This document shows positions 1 through 7,541 of a stretch of DNA of 19,842 nucleotides, piece by piece (the stretch's first letter is position 1; every line of letters starts with the position of its first letter). The stretch lies in assembly GCA_900751995.1 (NCBI GenBank), contig CAADTP010000002.1, positions 1 to 19,842 on the forward strand, given 5' to 3'. The notes under the pieces were generated by a model, which saw nothing but the letters and a program-made list of their open reading frames with translations, was not told where the DNA came from and did no database searches. The translations under genes and the position numbers were made by a program. Origin of the DNA: Lachnospiraceae bacterium. Its GTDB lineage: Bacteria > Bacillota > Clostridia > Lachnospirales > Lachnospiraceae.

Positions 1-94
1 CTTTCATGGAGAAAGCCATACATGTCGGACATCCACATTCCTTACAGTTTTTCTTTGGTGTTAATTTAAAAATCTGAATACCATTCAGTGCCAT
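1..94 (-). CDS. acsC: Corrinoid iron-sulfur protein large subunit AcsC (5' end only)
   Basis: Only the first 31 codons are in the window; the rest lies to the left. The ATG at 94 is preceded by GGAGGAATAA and follows the acsD stop by 25 bases. The visible N-terminus starts MALNGIQIFKL and contains C-x2-C-x1-C-x2-C (NCKECGCPTCM), the start of the N-terminal [4Fe-4S] motif typical of the gamma subunit of the corrinoid iron-sulfur protein. AcsC carries the cobamide and, with AcsD, takes the methyl group from methyl-tetrahydrofolate and delivers it to the A-cluster of AcsB. The identification rests on the Cys pattern plus its position directly after acsD; the family assignment is strong but the protein is mostly unseen. 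Confidence 0.9.
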   Translation of the reverse strand, partial: MALNGIQIFKLTPKKNCKECGCPTCMAFSMK

Positions 95-119
95 AGCTAT
101 TTATTCCTCCTATTATTCC

Positions 120-1061
120 TTACGCAAGTGCTTTGATCAGTTTGGAAATTGTCTTAACAGATTCCGGATGTCTTAAGATTACGGCATCAGAACCAGCAGC
201 AAGGTCTGCTGCTGCAGTCATAACTTCCATGTCGATTCCACGCTCGTCTGCTGATCCCCATTCAGGCATATCAGCTTCAGAAGCTGTAGCTTCTTTTACT
301 GCCCATGTTTCTGCGGATACAGGAGTAATAATTGGCATCTGCAGCATATTGTCGTTCTGACCTAATGCTGCACCTTTGATACGGTCCATAGTGGAAACTA
401 CGTACTCATATCCGTAACCAGCTGCTGCACTGCCGATGTTCATAACGATCTTCTTCGCATCAACACCAAGCTGTGTAGTAACAACGTTTAACTGTTTTGC
501 AAGGTTGATATCAACGGCTGACTCAGCACCAACGATCTGATTGTAAGCAAGACCTGCTGCTGCACCGATTGCTTTGTAGTTTTCTTCTTTTTCGGAAAGA
601 AGAAGTGCATTTCTTCCCTGAAGAACCTCTGCAACTTTCGGAAGAAGTTCCGCATCCTTCTCCACGTTCTTGCAGCCTTCTACAACGAGTGGACAGTCGA
701 TAGCTGCTGCCACTTCTTTAACAACCTCGATAAGTTCTTCAACAGATTTGTTTGCTCCATTCGGGTCTCCACCATCCAGGATAAGAGCAACAAAATCAGC
801 TCCTTCAATAGCTGCTGCTTTCTGAGCGATCTCAGCCATTGTAGTAGCTCCTTCATAATAAGCTTTTACGCCTTCAGAGAATTCATCCAGTCCAAGGTCA
901 GAGATCTCAACACCAATTTTGGCTGTGTTCTCTGTTGGTGCATCAAAAGTATAGAACGGGAAAGAATTTTCTCCACCGATTGTCACAGTCTTATCTCCGC
1001 TTCCGATTGTGACAGCGTTAATCTTTGCATTAAATTTCTGTGGTTTCTGATTAAACGGCAT
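120..1061 (-). CDS. acsD: Corrinoid iron-sulfur protein small subunit AcsD
   Basis: 313 residues, about the usual size of the delta subunit of the CODH/ACS corrinoid iron-sulfur protein. It is a cytoplasmic TIM-barrel protein that forms a heterodimer with AcsC and helps position the cobamide for methyl transfer in the Wood-Ljungdahl pathway. The sequence starts MPFNQKPQKFNAKINAV, has the conserved GGENSFPFYTFDAPTEN stretch near residues 29-45 and ALILDGGDPNGANKS near residue 92, all characteristic of the family, and has no membrane segment. The ATG at 1061 has AGGAGG at 1073-1078. A well-formed SigmaA-like promoter lies just upstream (1110-1138), so acsD-acsC can be transcribed independently of acsB. 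Confidence 0.95.
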   Translation of the reverse strand: MPFNQKPQKFNAKINAVTIGSGDKTVTIGGENSFPFYTFDAPTENTAKIGVEISDLGLDEFSEGVKAYYEGATTMAEIAQKAAAIEGADFVALILDGGDPNGANKSVEELIEVVKEVAAAIDCPLVVEGCKNVEKDAELLPKVAEVLQGRNALLLSEKEENYKAIGAAAGLAYNQIVGAESAVDINLAKQLNVVTTQLGVDAKKIVMNIGSAAAGYGYEYVVSTMDRIKGAALGQNDNMLQMPIITPVSAETWAVKEATASEADMPEWGSADERGIDMEVMTAAADLAAGSDAVILRHPESVKTISKLIKALA

Positions 1062-1109
1062 TTCTCATAAGCCTCCTCTTAATTATTAATTACTCAAATT
1101 GCATATAGC

Positions 1110-1138
1110 ATTATACTACATAAAATTACCAGTTACAA
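1110..1138 (-). promoter_or_regulatory. Internal SigmaA-like promoter for acsD-acsC
   Basis: On the minus strand TTGTAA (1133-1138) is followed after exactly 17 bases by TATAAT (1110-1115), a perfect -10. Transcription would begin near 1103, about 40 bases before the acsD start. It lies downstream of the hairpins that follow acsB, so the corrinoid protein genes probably form their own transcription unit. Confidence 0.75.
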
Positions 1139-1235
1139 GTAACATGGCGTATTTATGTTAAAAATATATCAAAAATAGTTCCCTGTGCAAATGACTTGCA
1201 CTGTCACAGAGATAAACTCTGAATTTTCCTGCGTA

Positions 1236-1301
1236 AACCTTAAAATTCTCTCTCAGCCCGTTGCTTACTCAACTTTACGCTGCGATTCGAATTTCAAGGT
1301 T
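1236..1301 (-). other. Second stem-loop in the acsB-acsD gap
   Basis: In the minus-strand RNA, bases 1301-1289 (AACCUUGAAAUUC) pair with 1248-1236 (GAAUUUUAAGGUU) over 13 base pairs with one G-U pair, closing a loop of 40 bases. It follows the hairpin at 1301-1350 directly. No long T-run follows it. Farther downstream GTGCAA/TTGCAC (about 1185-1201) can form a small third stem before a TATTTTT. The region looks like a structured intercistronic RNA; no known riboswitch was recognised. Confidence 0.55.
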
Positions 1302-1350
1302 AAACCCCCGGGTCAGGAGTGCAAGCAACTCCTGGCCCTCGAGGGGTTTA
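1301..1350 (-). other. Strong stem-loop starting at the acsB stop codon
   Basis: TAAACCCC (1301-1308 on the plus strand) pairs with GGGGTTTA (1343-1350), GGG (1310-1312) with CCC (1336-1338), and CAGGAGT (1314-1320) with ACTCCTG (1328/9-1334 region), around an 8-base loop. The acsB TAA codon itself forms the base of the stem. There is no U-tract after it, so it fits a 3'-end stabilising or processing stem, or a weak terminator, better than a standard intrinsic terminator. Confidence 0.65.
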
Positions 1351-3477
1351 CATCATTGGGTCCATTGCAAGTGCCGGATGGCCTTTTTCGGTAAGGAATG
1401 CTACCAGTGTCTCCGGATCTTCTGCTACGGTCTCATCACCGATCATATCTGTGAAGTTTTCGATTCCGTAGAGTTCCTGAGCTGTCTTATTCAGACGGTC
1501 TGCAACAAATTCCTTCAGTTCTTTCGGCATCCATACGATACGTTCGATACCGCCCTCAGCCTTCATAAATTTCTTGGAGGAGATGAAATGTTTTCCATGT
1601 CCCATGAATCCAGGAGTCTGAACACCACCGCCTGTCATAGAAGCCATTTCAGGGAAGGTCATACCAAGTGGTGTCATACCAGCATACTCACGGTTTGCGA
1701 TAACAACACCGTTGGAGAATGGCTCGATACCACAGATACATTCGAAGCATCCGCAGGATGTCATCGGGTCCTGCATAATGGAGTACAGAGTAACGTGCTC
1801 CAGAGCACCCTGAGAGAATTTCTGAACTGCTTCATCAACGTCTTCGTAAGAACCAAGGTTCTCATCAATCGGACGTTCTTTTGTGATTACCTGGCAAGGT
1901 CCGTTAGGATCAAGCTGATGGGTTGCTTTTGCATCCAGCCATGAAACAGCACCGCAAAGACCAAGTCTCTCTGGTGTTACTACGCAGACATGGCTCGGAG
2001 AGAATGCCTGGCAGAGGATACAGCTGTAGTATACATCTACAGATTCATCTGTCAGAGTATCAAGACGCTCATCACGTTTGTCAAAGATCGGGATTGCAAC
2101 TTCATGACGAATTCTTGTACATTCTGCCGGATCTGTATAGATAACAACTTCGCATTTGTCAACAACTGCGTCAAACTCATTTTTAACAGAAGCGTAAAGA
2201 ACTTCACCGATGTGTTTGATCTTGAATCCTGCGTTGAATGCATCAATGCTGATACGGATACGCTGCATATCACGCTGTCCTGTATGGTATACACCCTCGA
2301 TGCAGTTGATGTAGTTGTGGAATTTACGCTCGATAACCGGTTCAAAGTCTGGCTGCATGTTCTTGCCTGCAACTTTAACAATATATGCGATGCTGTTCTT
2401 GCTTCCAAGTTCCATGTCATCTACTTCCGGTCCGACTACTGTGATCTTGTGGTCTTCAATTTCAGAAGCATCACAGGTCTGTACAAGCTCTGCACAGTCT
2501 ACACGGGAACCATCGAATTCAACCTGCATATCTTTACGACGGATGATCTCACCTTCGAATGCAGATGCGAAGGAAACCGGGATATCGATGTTTGTGATCT
2601 TGATCTTGATGTCACGTGCTTCAAGAGATGTAGCATTGAATTTGCTTACGTCTTCCTGAACGATCAGGCTCTTCGGTACACGGAAGATATTCTCTGTTTC
2701 GTTTGTAACTACCGGGAATCCAAGTGCGATGGCACCTGCACCACAAGCTACGATCACGTCATCCAGAGGTTTGAATGCGTTAACGAATGCCGGTACACGG
2801 TCCATTGTATATTTCATCAGTGTGCCTGCATCTCCAGGTGTTACGTTACCGAAGATCAGGGCTGCACGAAGTGCTACGGATACTACATGGATAACTGCTG
2901 TAACGTCTTTGCCAAGCGGGATAACACGTACGTTTGCGCCTGTCTTCATTCCTGCTTCTGCAACCTGGTCGATGATTCCGCCAACCAGTGTTACCAGGAT
3001 ACCCTGTGCCTGATAGCTCTTAACAAGAGCAACACCTTCTTCTACGGACGGAGCAGATCCGAGGATTACAGCTACACCAGGGATATCTCCTGTTACAAGC
3101 GGTACACCAAGCTCACGGATCACAGCATCTGCAAGATGTCCGTAGCATGGTTCTTCGTATGGTACTGCACCATCGAGATATTTCAGAACTTCGATGAACT
3201 CTGCGCAGAGTGCTGTAGCAACACCTGACATGAATGCATCATTTAATCTTTTTTCTCTTGTCATCAGAGTTTTAACAACGCCAAGAGCTTCTTTTAATTC
3301 TTTTAATGTTGTAACTTTTGTTCCTGTTACAGCGTAGTAACAAGGAAGGCTGTATGCGGTGTTCGGGAAGCTGACAGCTTTGTCTTCGCCAAATTTAGCG
3401 ATTGCTCCATCGATAGCACCCTCTGTTAAACCATATACAGCATCGTTTCCGCTGAATACTCTATCAAATAAAGTCAC
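1348..3477 (-). CDS. acsB: Acetyl-CoA synthase (CODH/ACS beta subunit) AcsB
   Basis: 709 residues, normal for bacterial AcsB. It builds acetyl-CoA from CO (from AcsA), the methyl group (from AcsC/AcsD) and CoA at the Ni-Ni-[4Fe-4S] A-cluster. The A-cluster ligands are visible: Cys486, Cys489, Cys498 and Cys508 (CILC...C...C) and Cys575-Gly-Cys577 (SCGCFEC), the distal-nickel site; the spacing matches the Moorella enzyme with an offset of 20. The start is a GTG at 3477 with AGGAGG at 3485-3490, seven bases upstream; no better ATG exists. The gene follows cooC by 17 bases, so the two are surely co-transcribed, and it ends in a strong hairpin before acsD. Codon use resembles the flanking acs genes. 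Confidence 0.97.
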   Translation of the reverse strand: MTLFDRVFSGNDAVYGLTEGAIDGAIAKFGEDKAVSFPNTAYSLPCYYAVTGTKVTTLKELKEALGVVKTLMTREKRLNDAFMSGVATALCAEFIEVLKYLDGAVPYEEPCYGHLADAVIRELGVPLVTGDIPGVAVILGSAPSVEEGVALVKSYQAQGILVTLVGGIIDQVAEAGMKTGANVRVIPLGKDVTAVIHVVSVALRAALIFGNVTPGDAGTLMKYTMDRVPAFVNAFKPLDDVIVACGAGAIALGFPVVTNETENIFRVPKSLIVQEDVSKFNATSLEARDIKIKITNIDIPVSFASAFEGEIIRRKDMQVEFDGSRVDCAELVQTCDASEIEDHKITVVGPEVDDMELGSKNSIAYIVKVAGKNMQPDFEPVIERKFHNYINCIEGVYHTGQRDMQRIRISIDAFNAGFKIKHIGEVLYASVKNEFDAVVDKCEVVIYTDPAECTRIRHEVAIPIFDKRDERLDTLTDESVDVYYSCILCQAFSPSHVCVVTPERLGLCGAVSWLDAKATHQLDPNGPCQVITKERPIDENLGSYEDVDEAVQKFSQGALEHVTLYSIMQDPMTSCGCFECICGIEPFSNGVVIANREYAGMTPLGMTFPEMASMTGGGVQTPGFMGHGKHFISSKKFMKAEGGIERIVWMPKELKEFVADRLNKTAQELYGIENFTDMIGDETVAEDPETLVAFLTEKGHPALAMDPMM

Positions 3478-3494
3478 GTTAATACCTCCTGTTT

Positions 3495-4268
3495 TTAAAG
3501 ACTTGAATTCTGATCAATCTTTTCTTTTATTTTTGTGATTTCTGCTGTTACAGTCTTGCTGAAATCATAAGGGGATTTACCCTGACGGTCAGCATCGATA
3601 ACCTCCGTATTATAATGGAGTATGCCAAGAAGGTCTTCTGCCGGGATTCTGGAACGGATAAATTCCTCATCCTCTGTGTTTCTGACCTTGTTTGCCACAA
3701 CCTTAACCTGTGCTACTCCAAGGTCACTGGCAAGACGCTTGACATTTTTGTATGTCTGTACACTTCTTGCACCCGGTTCGATCACTACGATAAATGCGTC
3801 AACTCCCTCTGTGGTTCCTCTGCCGAGATGTTCCAGGCCGGCTTCCATATCAAGAATCACCACATCTTCTCTTCTCAACACCAGATTGTTAATAATACGT
3901 TTCAGCATTACATGCTCCGGACATACACATCCGCCGCCGCCTGTCTCGACAGTTCCCAGGACAAGGAGCCGTACGCCGTTGCAGACCTTACCGTATTTAT
4001 CCGGAATATCGTCTACCTTTGGGTTCAGATGATAGAACTGATTTCCTGCAGTTGCTCCTGTACGTTCCTCCACAAGCTTACGCATTTTGGAGATCGGCAC
4101 GATAGAATCCAGTGTTTCTTCATCAAATCCCAGCGCCAGGCCAAGATTTGCATCCGGATCCACATCTGCTGCAAGTACCGGTCTGCCCTCTGCTGCATAC
4201 AACCTCGCGAGCGTTGCTGCAAAAGTAGTTTTGCCTACGCCGCCTTTTCCTGTAACTGCTATTTTCAT
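3495..4268 (-). CDS. cooC: CooC/AcsF-type nickel-insertion ATPase (paralog 1)
   Basis: 257 residues of the MinD/NifH-like SIMIBI NTPase fold. The deviant Walker A GKGGVGKTT spans residues 8-16, and a Cys114-Val-Cys116 pair corresponds to the CxC that bridges metal at the dimer interface in CooC proteins. Such ATPases help load Ni into CODH or, when placed with acsB (then called AcsF), into acetyl-CoA synthase. This copy sits between acsA and acsB (44 and 17 bases away), so either partner is possible; its place next to acsB favours an AcsF role, which is inference. The ATG at 4268 has AGGTGG ten bases upstream. It is clearly divergent from the second copy at 6453-7223. Confidence 0.9.
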   Translation of the reverse strand: MKIAVTGKGGVGKTTFAATLARLYAAEGRPVLAADVDPDANLGLALGFDEETLDSIVPISKMRKLVEERTGATAGNQFYHLNPKVDDIPDKYGKVCNGVRLLVLGTVETGGGGCVCPEHVMLKRIINNLVLRREDVVILDMEAGLEHLGRGTTEGVDAFIVVIEPGARSVQTYKNVKRLASDLGVAQVKVVANKVRNTEDEEFIRSRIPAEDLLGILHYNTEVIDADRQGKSPYDFSKTVTAEITKIKEKIDQNSSL

Positions 4269-4312
4269 TTTATGTCATCCACCTTTTATTACATTTTTAA
4301 GATCACAACGGA

Positions 4313-6205
4313 TTAGATTCCTAATGCTGTTCTCTTTTCTTCAATTCTTTCGATCATCAGATCAACTAATTTCTCGATATCAGTTTCTACTGTGTAAGCA
4401 GCACCTGTCCATTTTCTTGTTCCTTCTGTAAGAAGTTCAGCCATCTCTGAAGAACCGGAAACATATGGATCAACACCAAGGAAGGTATCAATACCAGTAC
4501 CTACTACGTAGTTACCGATGGATACAGCTTTTTCAGACATCCACTCAGGAGCACATCCGACTACCGGAAGCTGATTGATCTGAAGTCCTGAATCTTTTGC
4601 AAGTTCTGCAGCCAGGATCATCATACGGGAGATATCTACACAGGATCCCATGTGGAGTACCGGCGGGATATCAGCCAGTTCACAGACACGTTTCAGACCT
4701 GCACCGCAGAGTTCTCTTGCGGATTTGTCCATCAGACCAGCTTTTGCAGCTGCCTGTGCGGAACATCCGGAAGCGATGATGATGATATCGTTTGCGATAC
4801 ATTTCTTCATTAATTCGATATGTGCGTAATCAGGACGGATCTTCGGGTTGTTACATCCAACCATAGCAACAGCACCACGGATAACGCCGGAAGTGATGCA
4901 CTCAAGTAACGGTTTGGTTGTTCCTGTTACATCAACCTGAGAGTTTGTAACACCGTCAAGAACTTTAAGGATTGCTTCTACGGAGTAACCAACAGTAGCT
5001 TTCTGTTTCAGCTGCGGGATATGTACAAGCTCTGGTTTTCTGTTCTTGAAGTTATCGATAGCCATCTTAACGATTGCTTTTGCGTTTTCTCCTGCTGTCT
5101 CAGCGTTGAATCTGATAAATTCAGAATCCGGCATCTGAGCGATCGGAGAAGTTGTGATAAATTTGGTGTGGAAGCATTTGCTCAGAGGTCCTAATGCAGG
5201 GAAGATACACTGAACGTCAACTACGATTGCTTCGCAGGCACCTGTCAGTACTACGTTTTCCTGCTGCAGGAAGTTACCAGCCATCGGAACACCACGACGC
5301 ATAGCTACTTCGTTTGAAGTACAGCATACACCGGAAACTGTGATTCCTTTAGCTCCTACGGATTTTGCATAATCGATCATTTCTTTGCTGTCTGCATATT
5401 CACAGATCATCTCAGAAAGGCTCGGGTCATGGCCGTGTACAACGATGTTTACGTTTTCTTCAACCATTACACCAAGGTTAGCTTCTGTATCAATCGGCTT
5501 CGGAGTTCCGAACAGTACGTCAGAGAACTCTGTTCCCATCATGGAACCGCCCCATCCATCAGCCATACCGCAGCGAAGGGACTGTTTTACAAGTGCTTCC
5601 GGAAGGGAAGAACATCCCATATGAGCCATATGCATGGAACTTGCAACCTCACGGTCGATAGCACGAGGTGCGATTTCGTTCTCGATCAGTTTTTCTTTCT
5701 GTCCTGCAGGCATCCTGTCAAGGAATCTCTGATATCCGAATGGTTTACCATATTCCATCAGACCGATCTCAGCCATCTCATGAGCCAGATCATAGATATC
5801 TTTTCCTTCTGTTTCTACGCCCCATTCTTTTGCGATACGAAGCAGTTTCTCAGGGTCTTTTACCTTATAGTTTCCGTCTTCTTTTGCACAGTACAGTGTG
5901 TGGCAGATCTCACGACCGTGATCAGAATGAGTTGCTGCACCGCCTGCTGTGAATTTCAGGAAGTTTCTTCCTACGATACCATGTGCGTCACATCCGCAGA
6001 TACCTCTCGGAGCCTTAGGTGTGATACGGCATGGTCCCATAGCACAGATTCGACAGCAGATACCCTGCTCGCCGAACTTACAGTGTGGAGTCTGGTTCTT
6101 TACACGAAGCTGCCAAGCGTCTGCGCCTACCTTTGCGCCAGTTTCCAACAGTCTGTTGGTAGCAGCTTCAAATTCTTCCACTGTAGTTAATTTGAATTCA
6201 CTCAT
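4313..6205 (-). CDS. acsA: Carbon monoxide dehydrogenase catalytic subunit AcsA/CooS
   Basis: 630 residues from the chosen start, usual for the Ni-Fe CO dehydrogenase. It reduces CO2 to CO for AcsB, or oxidises CO, at the C-cluster. Cys42 and Cys50 fit the intersubunit D-cluster, and Cys51, Cys54, Cys59 and Cys70 the B-cluster (GICCRICAMGPC). C-cluster ligands are seen in order: His in VVHGHDPS, Cys in GVCCTSNE, Cys in VQCIFP, Cys in VGCNNPK, Cys in SGCSAQAA and Cys in MGSCVDIS. The ATG at 6205 is chosen because AAGGAGGT ends five bases upstream and MSEFKLTT is a typical N-terminus. The reading frame stays open a further 33 codons, but that stretch covers a palindrome and a promoter, so it is not coding. 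Confidence 0.97.
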   Translation of the reverse strand: MSEFKLTTVEEFEAATNRLLETGAKVGADAWQLRVKNQTPHCKFGEQGICCRICAMGPCRITPKAPRGICGCDAHGIVGRNFLKFTAGGAATHSDHGREICHTLYCAKEDGNYKVKDPEKLLRIAKEWGVETEGKDIYDLAHEMAEIGLMEYGKPFGYQRFLDRMPAGQKEKLIENEIAPRAIDREVASSMHMAHMGCSSLPEALVKQSLRCGMADGWGGSMMGTEFSDVLFGTPKPIDTEANLGVMVEENVNIVVHGHDPSLSEMICEYADSKEMIDYAKSVGAKGITVSGVCCTSNEVAMRRGVPMAGNFLQQENVVLTGACEAIVVDVQCIFPALGPLSKCFHTKFITTSPIAQMPDSEFIRFNAETAGENAKAIVKMAIDNFKNRKPELVHIPQLKQKATVGYSVEAILKVLDGVTNSQVDVTGTTKPLLECITSGVIRGAVAMVGCNNPKIRPDYAHIELMKKCIANDIIIIASGCSAQAAAKAGLMDKSARELCGAGLKRVCELADIPPVLHMGSCVDISRMMILAAELAKDSGLQINQLPVVGCAPEWMSEKAVSIGNYVVGTGIDTFLGVDPYVSGSSEMAELLTEGTRKWTGAAYTVETDIEKLVDLMIERIEEKRTALGI

Positions 6206-6223
6206 TATAGACCTCCTTTGATG

Positions 6224-6244
6224 ATACATGAATGAGTCATGTAT
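6224..6244 (-). promoter_or_regulatory. Perfect palindrome between acsA promoter and RBS
   Basis: ATACATGA (6224-6231) and TCATGTAT (6237-6244) are perfect inverted copies separated by five bases, lying between the predicted transcription start (about 6247) and the AGGAGGT of acsA. It could be a dimeric repressor operator just after +1, or an RNA stem-loop in the leader. The protein that might bind is unknown. Confidence 0.55.
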
Positions 6245-6253
6245 TTTTACCTT

Positions 6254-6282
6254 TCTATAAAGTTTTATATAATAACCCGCAA
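6254..6282 (-). promoter_or_regulatory. Putative promoter of acsA-cooC-acsB
   Basis: Minus-strand TTGCGG (6277-6282), 17 bases, then TATAGA (6254-6259). The match is moderate, but it lies immediately after a terminator and about 45 bases before the acsA start, where a promoter is expected. Confidence 0.5.
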
Positions 6283-6318
6283 GACAGAACCCATCCCCGC
6301 CCATGGGTTATTTCCTGT

Positions 6319-6352
6319 AAAAAATTCTGCCGGATATTGACAGATTCCGGCA
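6319..6352 (-). terminator. Intrinsic terminator or attenuator between cooC2 and acsA
   Basis: Minus-strand TGCCGGA (6352-6346) and TCCGGCA (6334-6328) form a perfect 7-bp stem with an 11-base loop, followed by GAA and six T (6324-6319). It would end the nickel-chaperone transcript, or act as an attenuator that lets part of it enter acsA. Confidence 0.7.
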
Positions 6353-6365
6353 TATTCTGTAATAC

Positions 6366-6443
6366 TTCTCCGCTTTGTCAGCAGAGAAAACGTAAGTTCC
6401 CAGCTGCACTTCCTGCTCTTTGCAGTGACAGAAGGGGACTTAC
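6366..6443 (-). other. Two further stem-loops after cooC2
   Basis: The minus-strand RNA after the cooC2 stop can form GUAAGUCCCC/GGGAACUUAC (6443-6434 with 6401-6392, 10 bp with one G-U), enclosing a smaller CUGCA/UGCAG stem, and then UUCUCUGC/GCGGAGAA (6387-6380 with 6373-6366). With the terminator at 6319-6352 this makes three consecutive hairpins. The order structure-structure-terminator resembles a cis-regulatory leader, but I do not recognise a riboswitch class. Confidence 0.5.
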
Positions 6444-6452
6444 TCGATTCAA

Positions 6453-7223
6453 TTATAAGTCTAATTTACCGGCGATTTCTCTCAGTGCTTTCTTGACCGG
6501 ATTATCCTCCGGAAGGCTTGCTGTAGGTTTACCCTCACAGTCATATTCATAGACGGCATCATCCTGAGGTACCACACCCAGAAGATGAAGTCCCTGGTTT
6601 GCGATCTCCTCCTTGATTCCCTCGTTCAGTTCGCCCTTCGGTGCCCGGTTGACGATCAGTCCCACCGTGCTCGGTTTCATATTGCATTCTTCGATCAGCT
6701 TCGCGATCCTTCCGACAGCCTGGATTCCTCTGCGTGAGCAGTCGCTCACCAGGATCGCTGTCTGCATGGACGGAAGAACACCTCGGCTGATATGTTCCAT
6801 ACCCGCCTCATTATCCACTACAATATATGGATAATGGTTCTGGTATTTCGCAAGCTGTGCCTGAAGAAGACCATTTACGTAACAGTAGCATCCCTTGCCC
6901 TGTGTTCTGCCCATTACAAGCAGATCAAAATCATCCTCCTCAACCAGTGCATCCTCAAATCTCATTTCGGCATAATCTGCCTTGGTCATTCCTTTCGGGA
7001 TCGGACTTTCCTTTGCGATCTCTGCCTGTGCAATCTCCTCACGTACGTCGCCGAGAGTTGTGTCAACCTCAACTCCGAGGACTTCATTCAGGTTGGAGTT
7101 TGCATCTGCATCCACTGCAAGGATCGGCCCTTTGCCCTGTTCGCAGAGATACTGGATCAGCATCCCGCATAAAGTAGTTTTACCTACGCCGCCTTTACCG
7201 GCGACGGCAATCACATGTGCCAT
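6453..7223 (-). CDS. cooC: CooC-type nickel-insertion ATPase (paralog 2)
   Basis: 256 residues. The Walker A GKGGVGKTT is at residues 9-17, and Cys112-Tyr-Cys114 has the same numbering as the Ni/Zn-binding CxC described for CooC1 of Carboxydothermus hydrogenoformans. It uses ATP binding and hydrolysis to help nickel enter the CODH C-cluster. The gene follows a CooT-like gene and precedes acsA, which supports service to AcsA. The ATG at 7223 has AGGAGGC at 7234-7240. A 7-bp stem-loop (TGCAGCT/AGCTGCA, 7265-7285) lies in the short gap before it without a T-run, possibly an mRNA processing stem. The presence of two different CooC proteins suggests separate clients, AcsA and AcsB; that division is inference. 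Confidence 0.93.
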   Translation of the reverse strand: MAHVIAVAGKGGVGKTTLCGMLIQYLCEQGKGPILAVDADANSNLNEVLGVEVDTTLGDVREEIAQAEIAKESPIPKGMTKADYAEMRFEDALVEEDDFDLLVMGRTQGKGCYCYVNGLLQAQLAKYQNHYPYIVVDNEAGMEHISRGVLPSMQTAILVSDCSRRGIQAVGRIAKLIEECNMKPSTVGLIVNRAPKGELNEGIKEEIANQGLHLLGVVPQDDAVYEYDCEGKPTASLPEDNPVKKALREIAGKLDL

Positions 7224-7298
7224 ATTAAAGAGTGCCTCCTACTCAATTTCCGCTTTTATTTCTGTGCAGCTGCCTTTTAGCTGCATCATCTGTTGCGT

Positions 7299-7484
7299 TC
7301 AGTCTTCACAGCAAAGCTTTACAATGCTGTTAGCCAAATCTACCATGAGGATACGTCCCTCTACGACACGCTCATCACCCATGATATCTCTGAGGATCAG
7401 TTTATTCCCATCCACGTCAATTCTGGATACATTTTTGAATATAACAGAATTATCGCTTTCTTTATATACCGTTGCAAGACACAT
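7299..7484 (-). CDS. cooT: CooT-like small nickel-binding protein
   Basis: 61 residues from the chosen start, close to known CooT proteins. CooT is a small homodimeric Ni-binding accessory protein for CODH that uses the Cys at position 2. Here the start gives MCLATVYKE, with Cys2 in place, followed by a beta-rich body (SVIFKNVSRIDVDGNKL) and GRILMVDL. The reading frame has an earlier ATG at 7493, but the AAAGGG Shine-Dalgarno touches that codon with no spacing, whereas it is nine bases before the ATG at 7484. This makes the shorter form the likely product and puts Cys at position 2. The C-terminus has an extra CC pair (KLCCED). It lies between a His-rich protein and cooC, both metal-handling. 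Confidence 0.85.
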   Translation of the reverse strand: MCLATVYKESDNSVIFKNVSRIDVDGNKLILRDIMGDERVVEGRILMVDLANSIVKLCCED

Positions 7485-7541
7485 ATAAGTCATCCCTTTC
7501 TGTTGTGTTGTGTCATTCAGTATTGCTGCTGTTACATAGTG

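Noticed and set aside
1281..1300. tRNA T-arm-like TTCGAAT in the acsB-acsD gap
   Set aside because: No acceptor stem, D-arm or anticodon arm can be formed around it; the bases are better explained by the stem-loops.
1990..3228. Long plus-strand open frame (412 codons) opposite acsB
   Set aside because: It is Cys/Asp-rich, has no SD or homology-like motif, and lies fully antisense to a certain acsB with intact A-cluster motifs.
5429..6190. Plus-strand open frames opposite acsA
   Set aside because: They mirror the codon bias of acsA; composition is unnatural (Ser/Cys/Phe rich) and there are no start signals.
6206..6304. 33-codon N-terminal extension of acsA
   Set aside because: It covers the promoter, palindrome and SD of the real start; family N-termini match the ATG at 6205.
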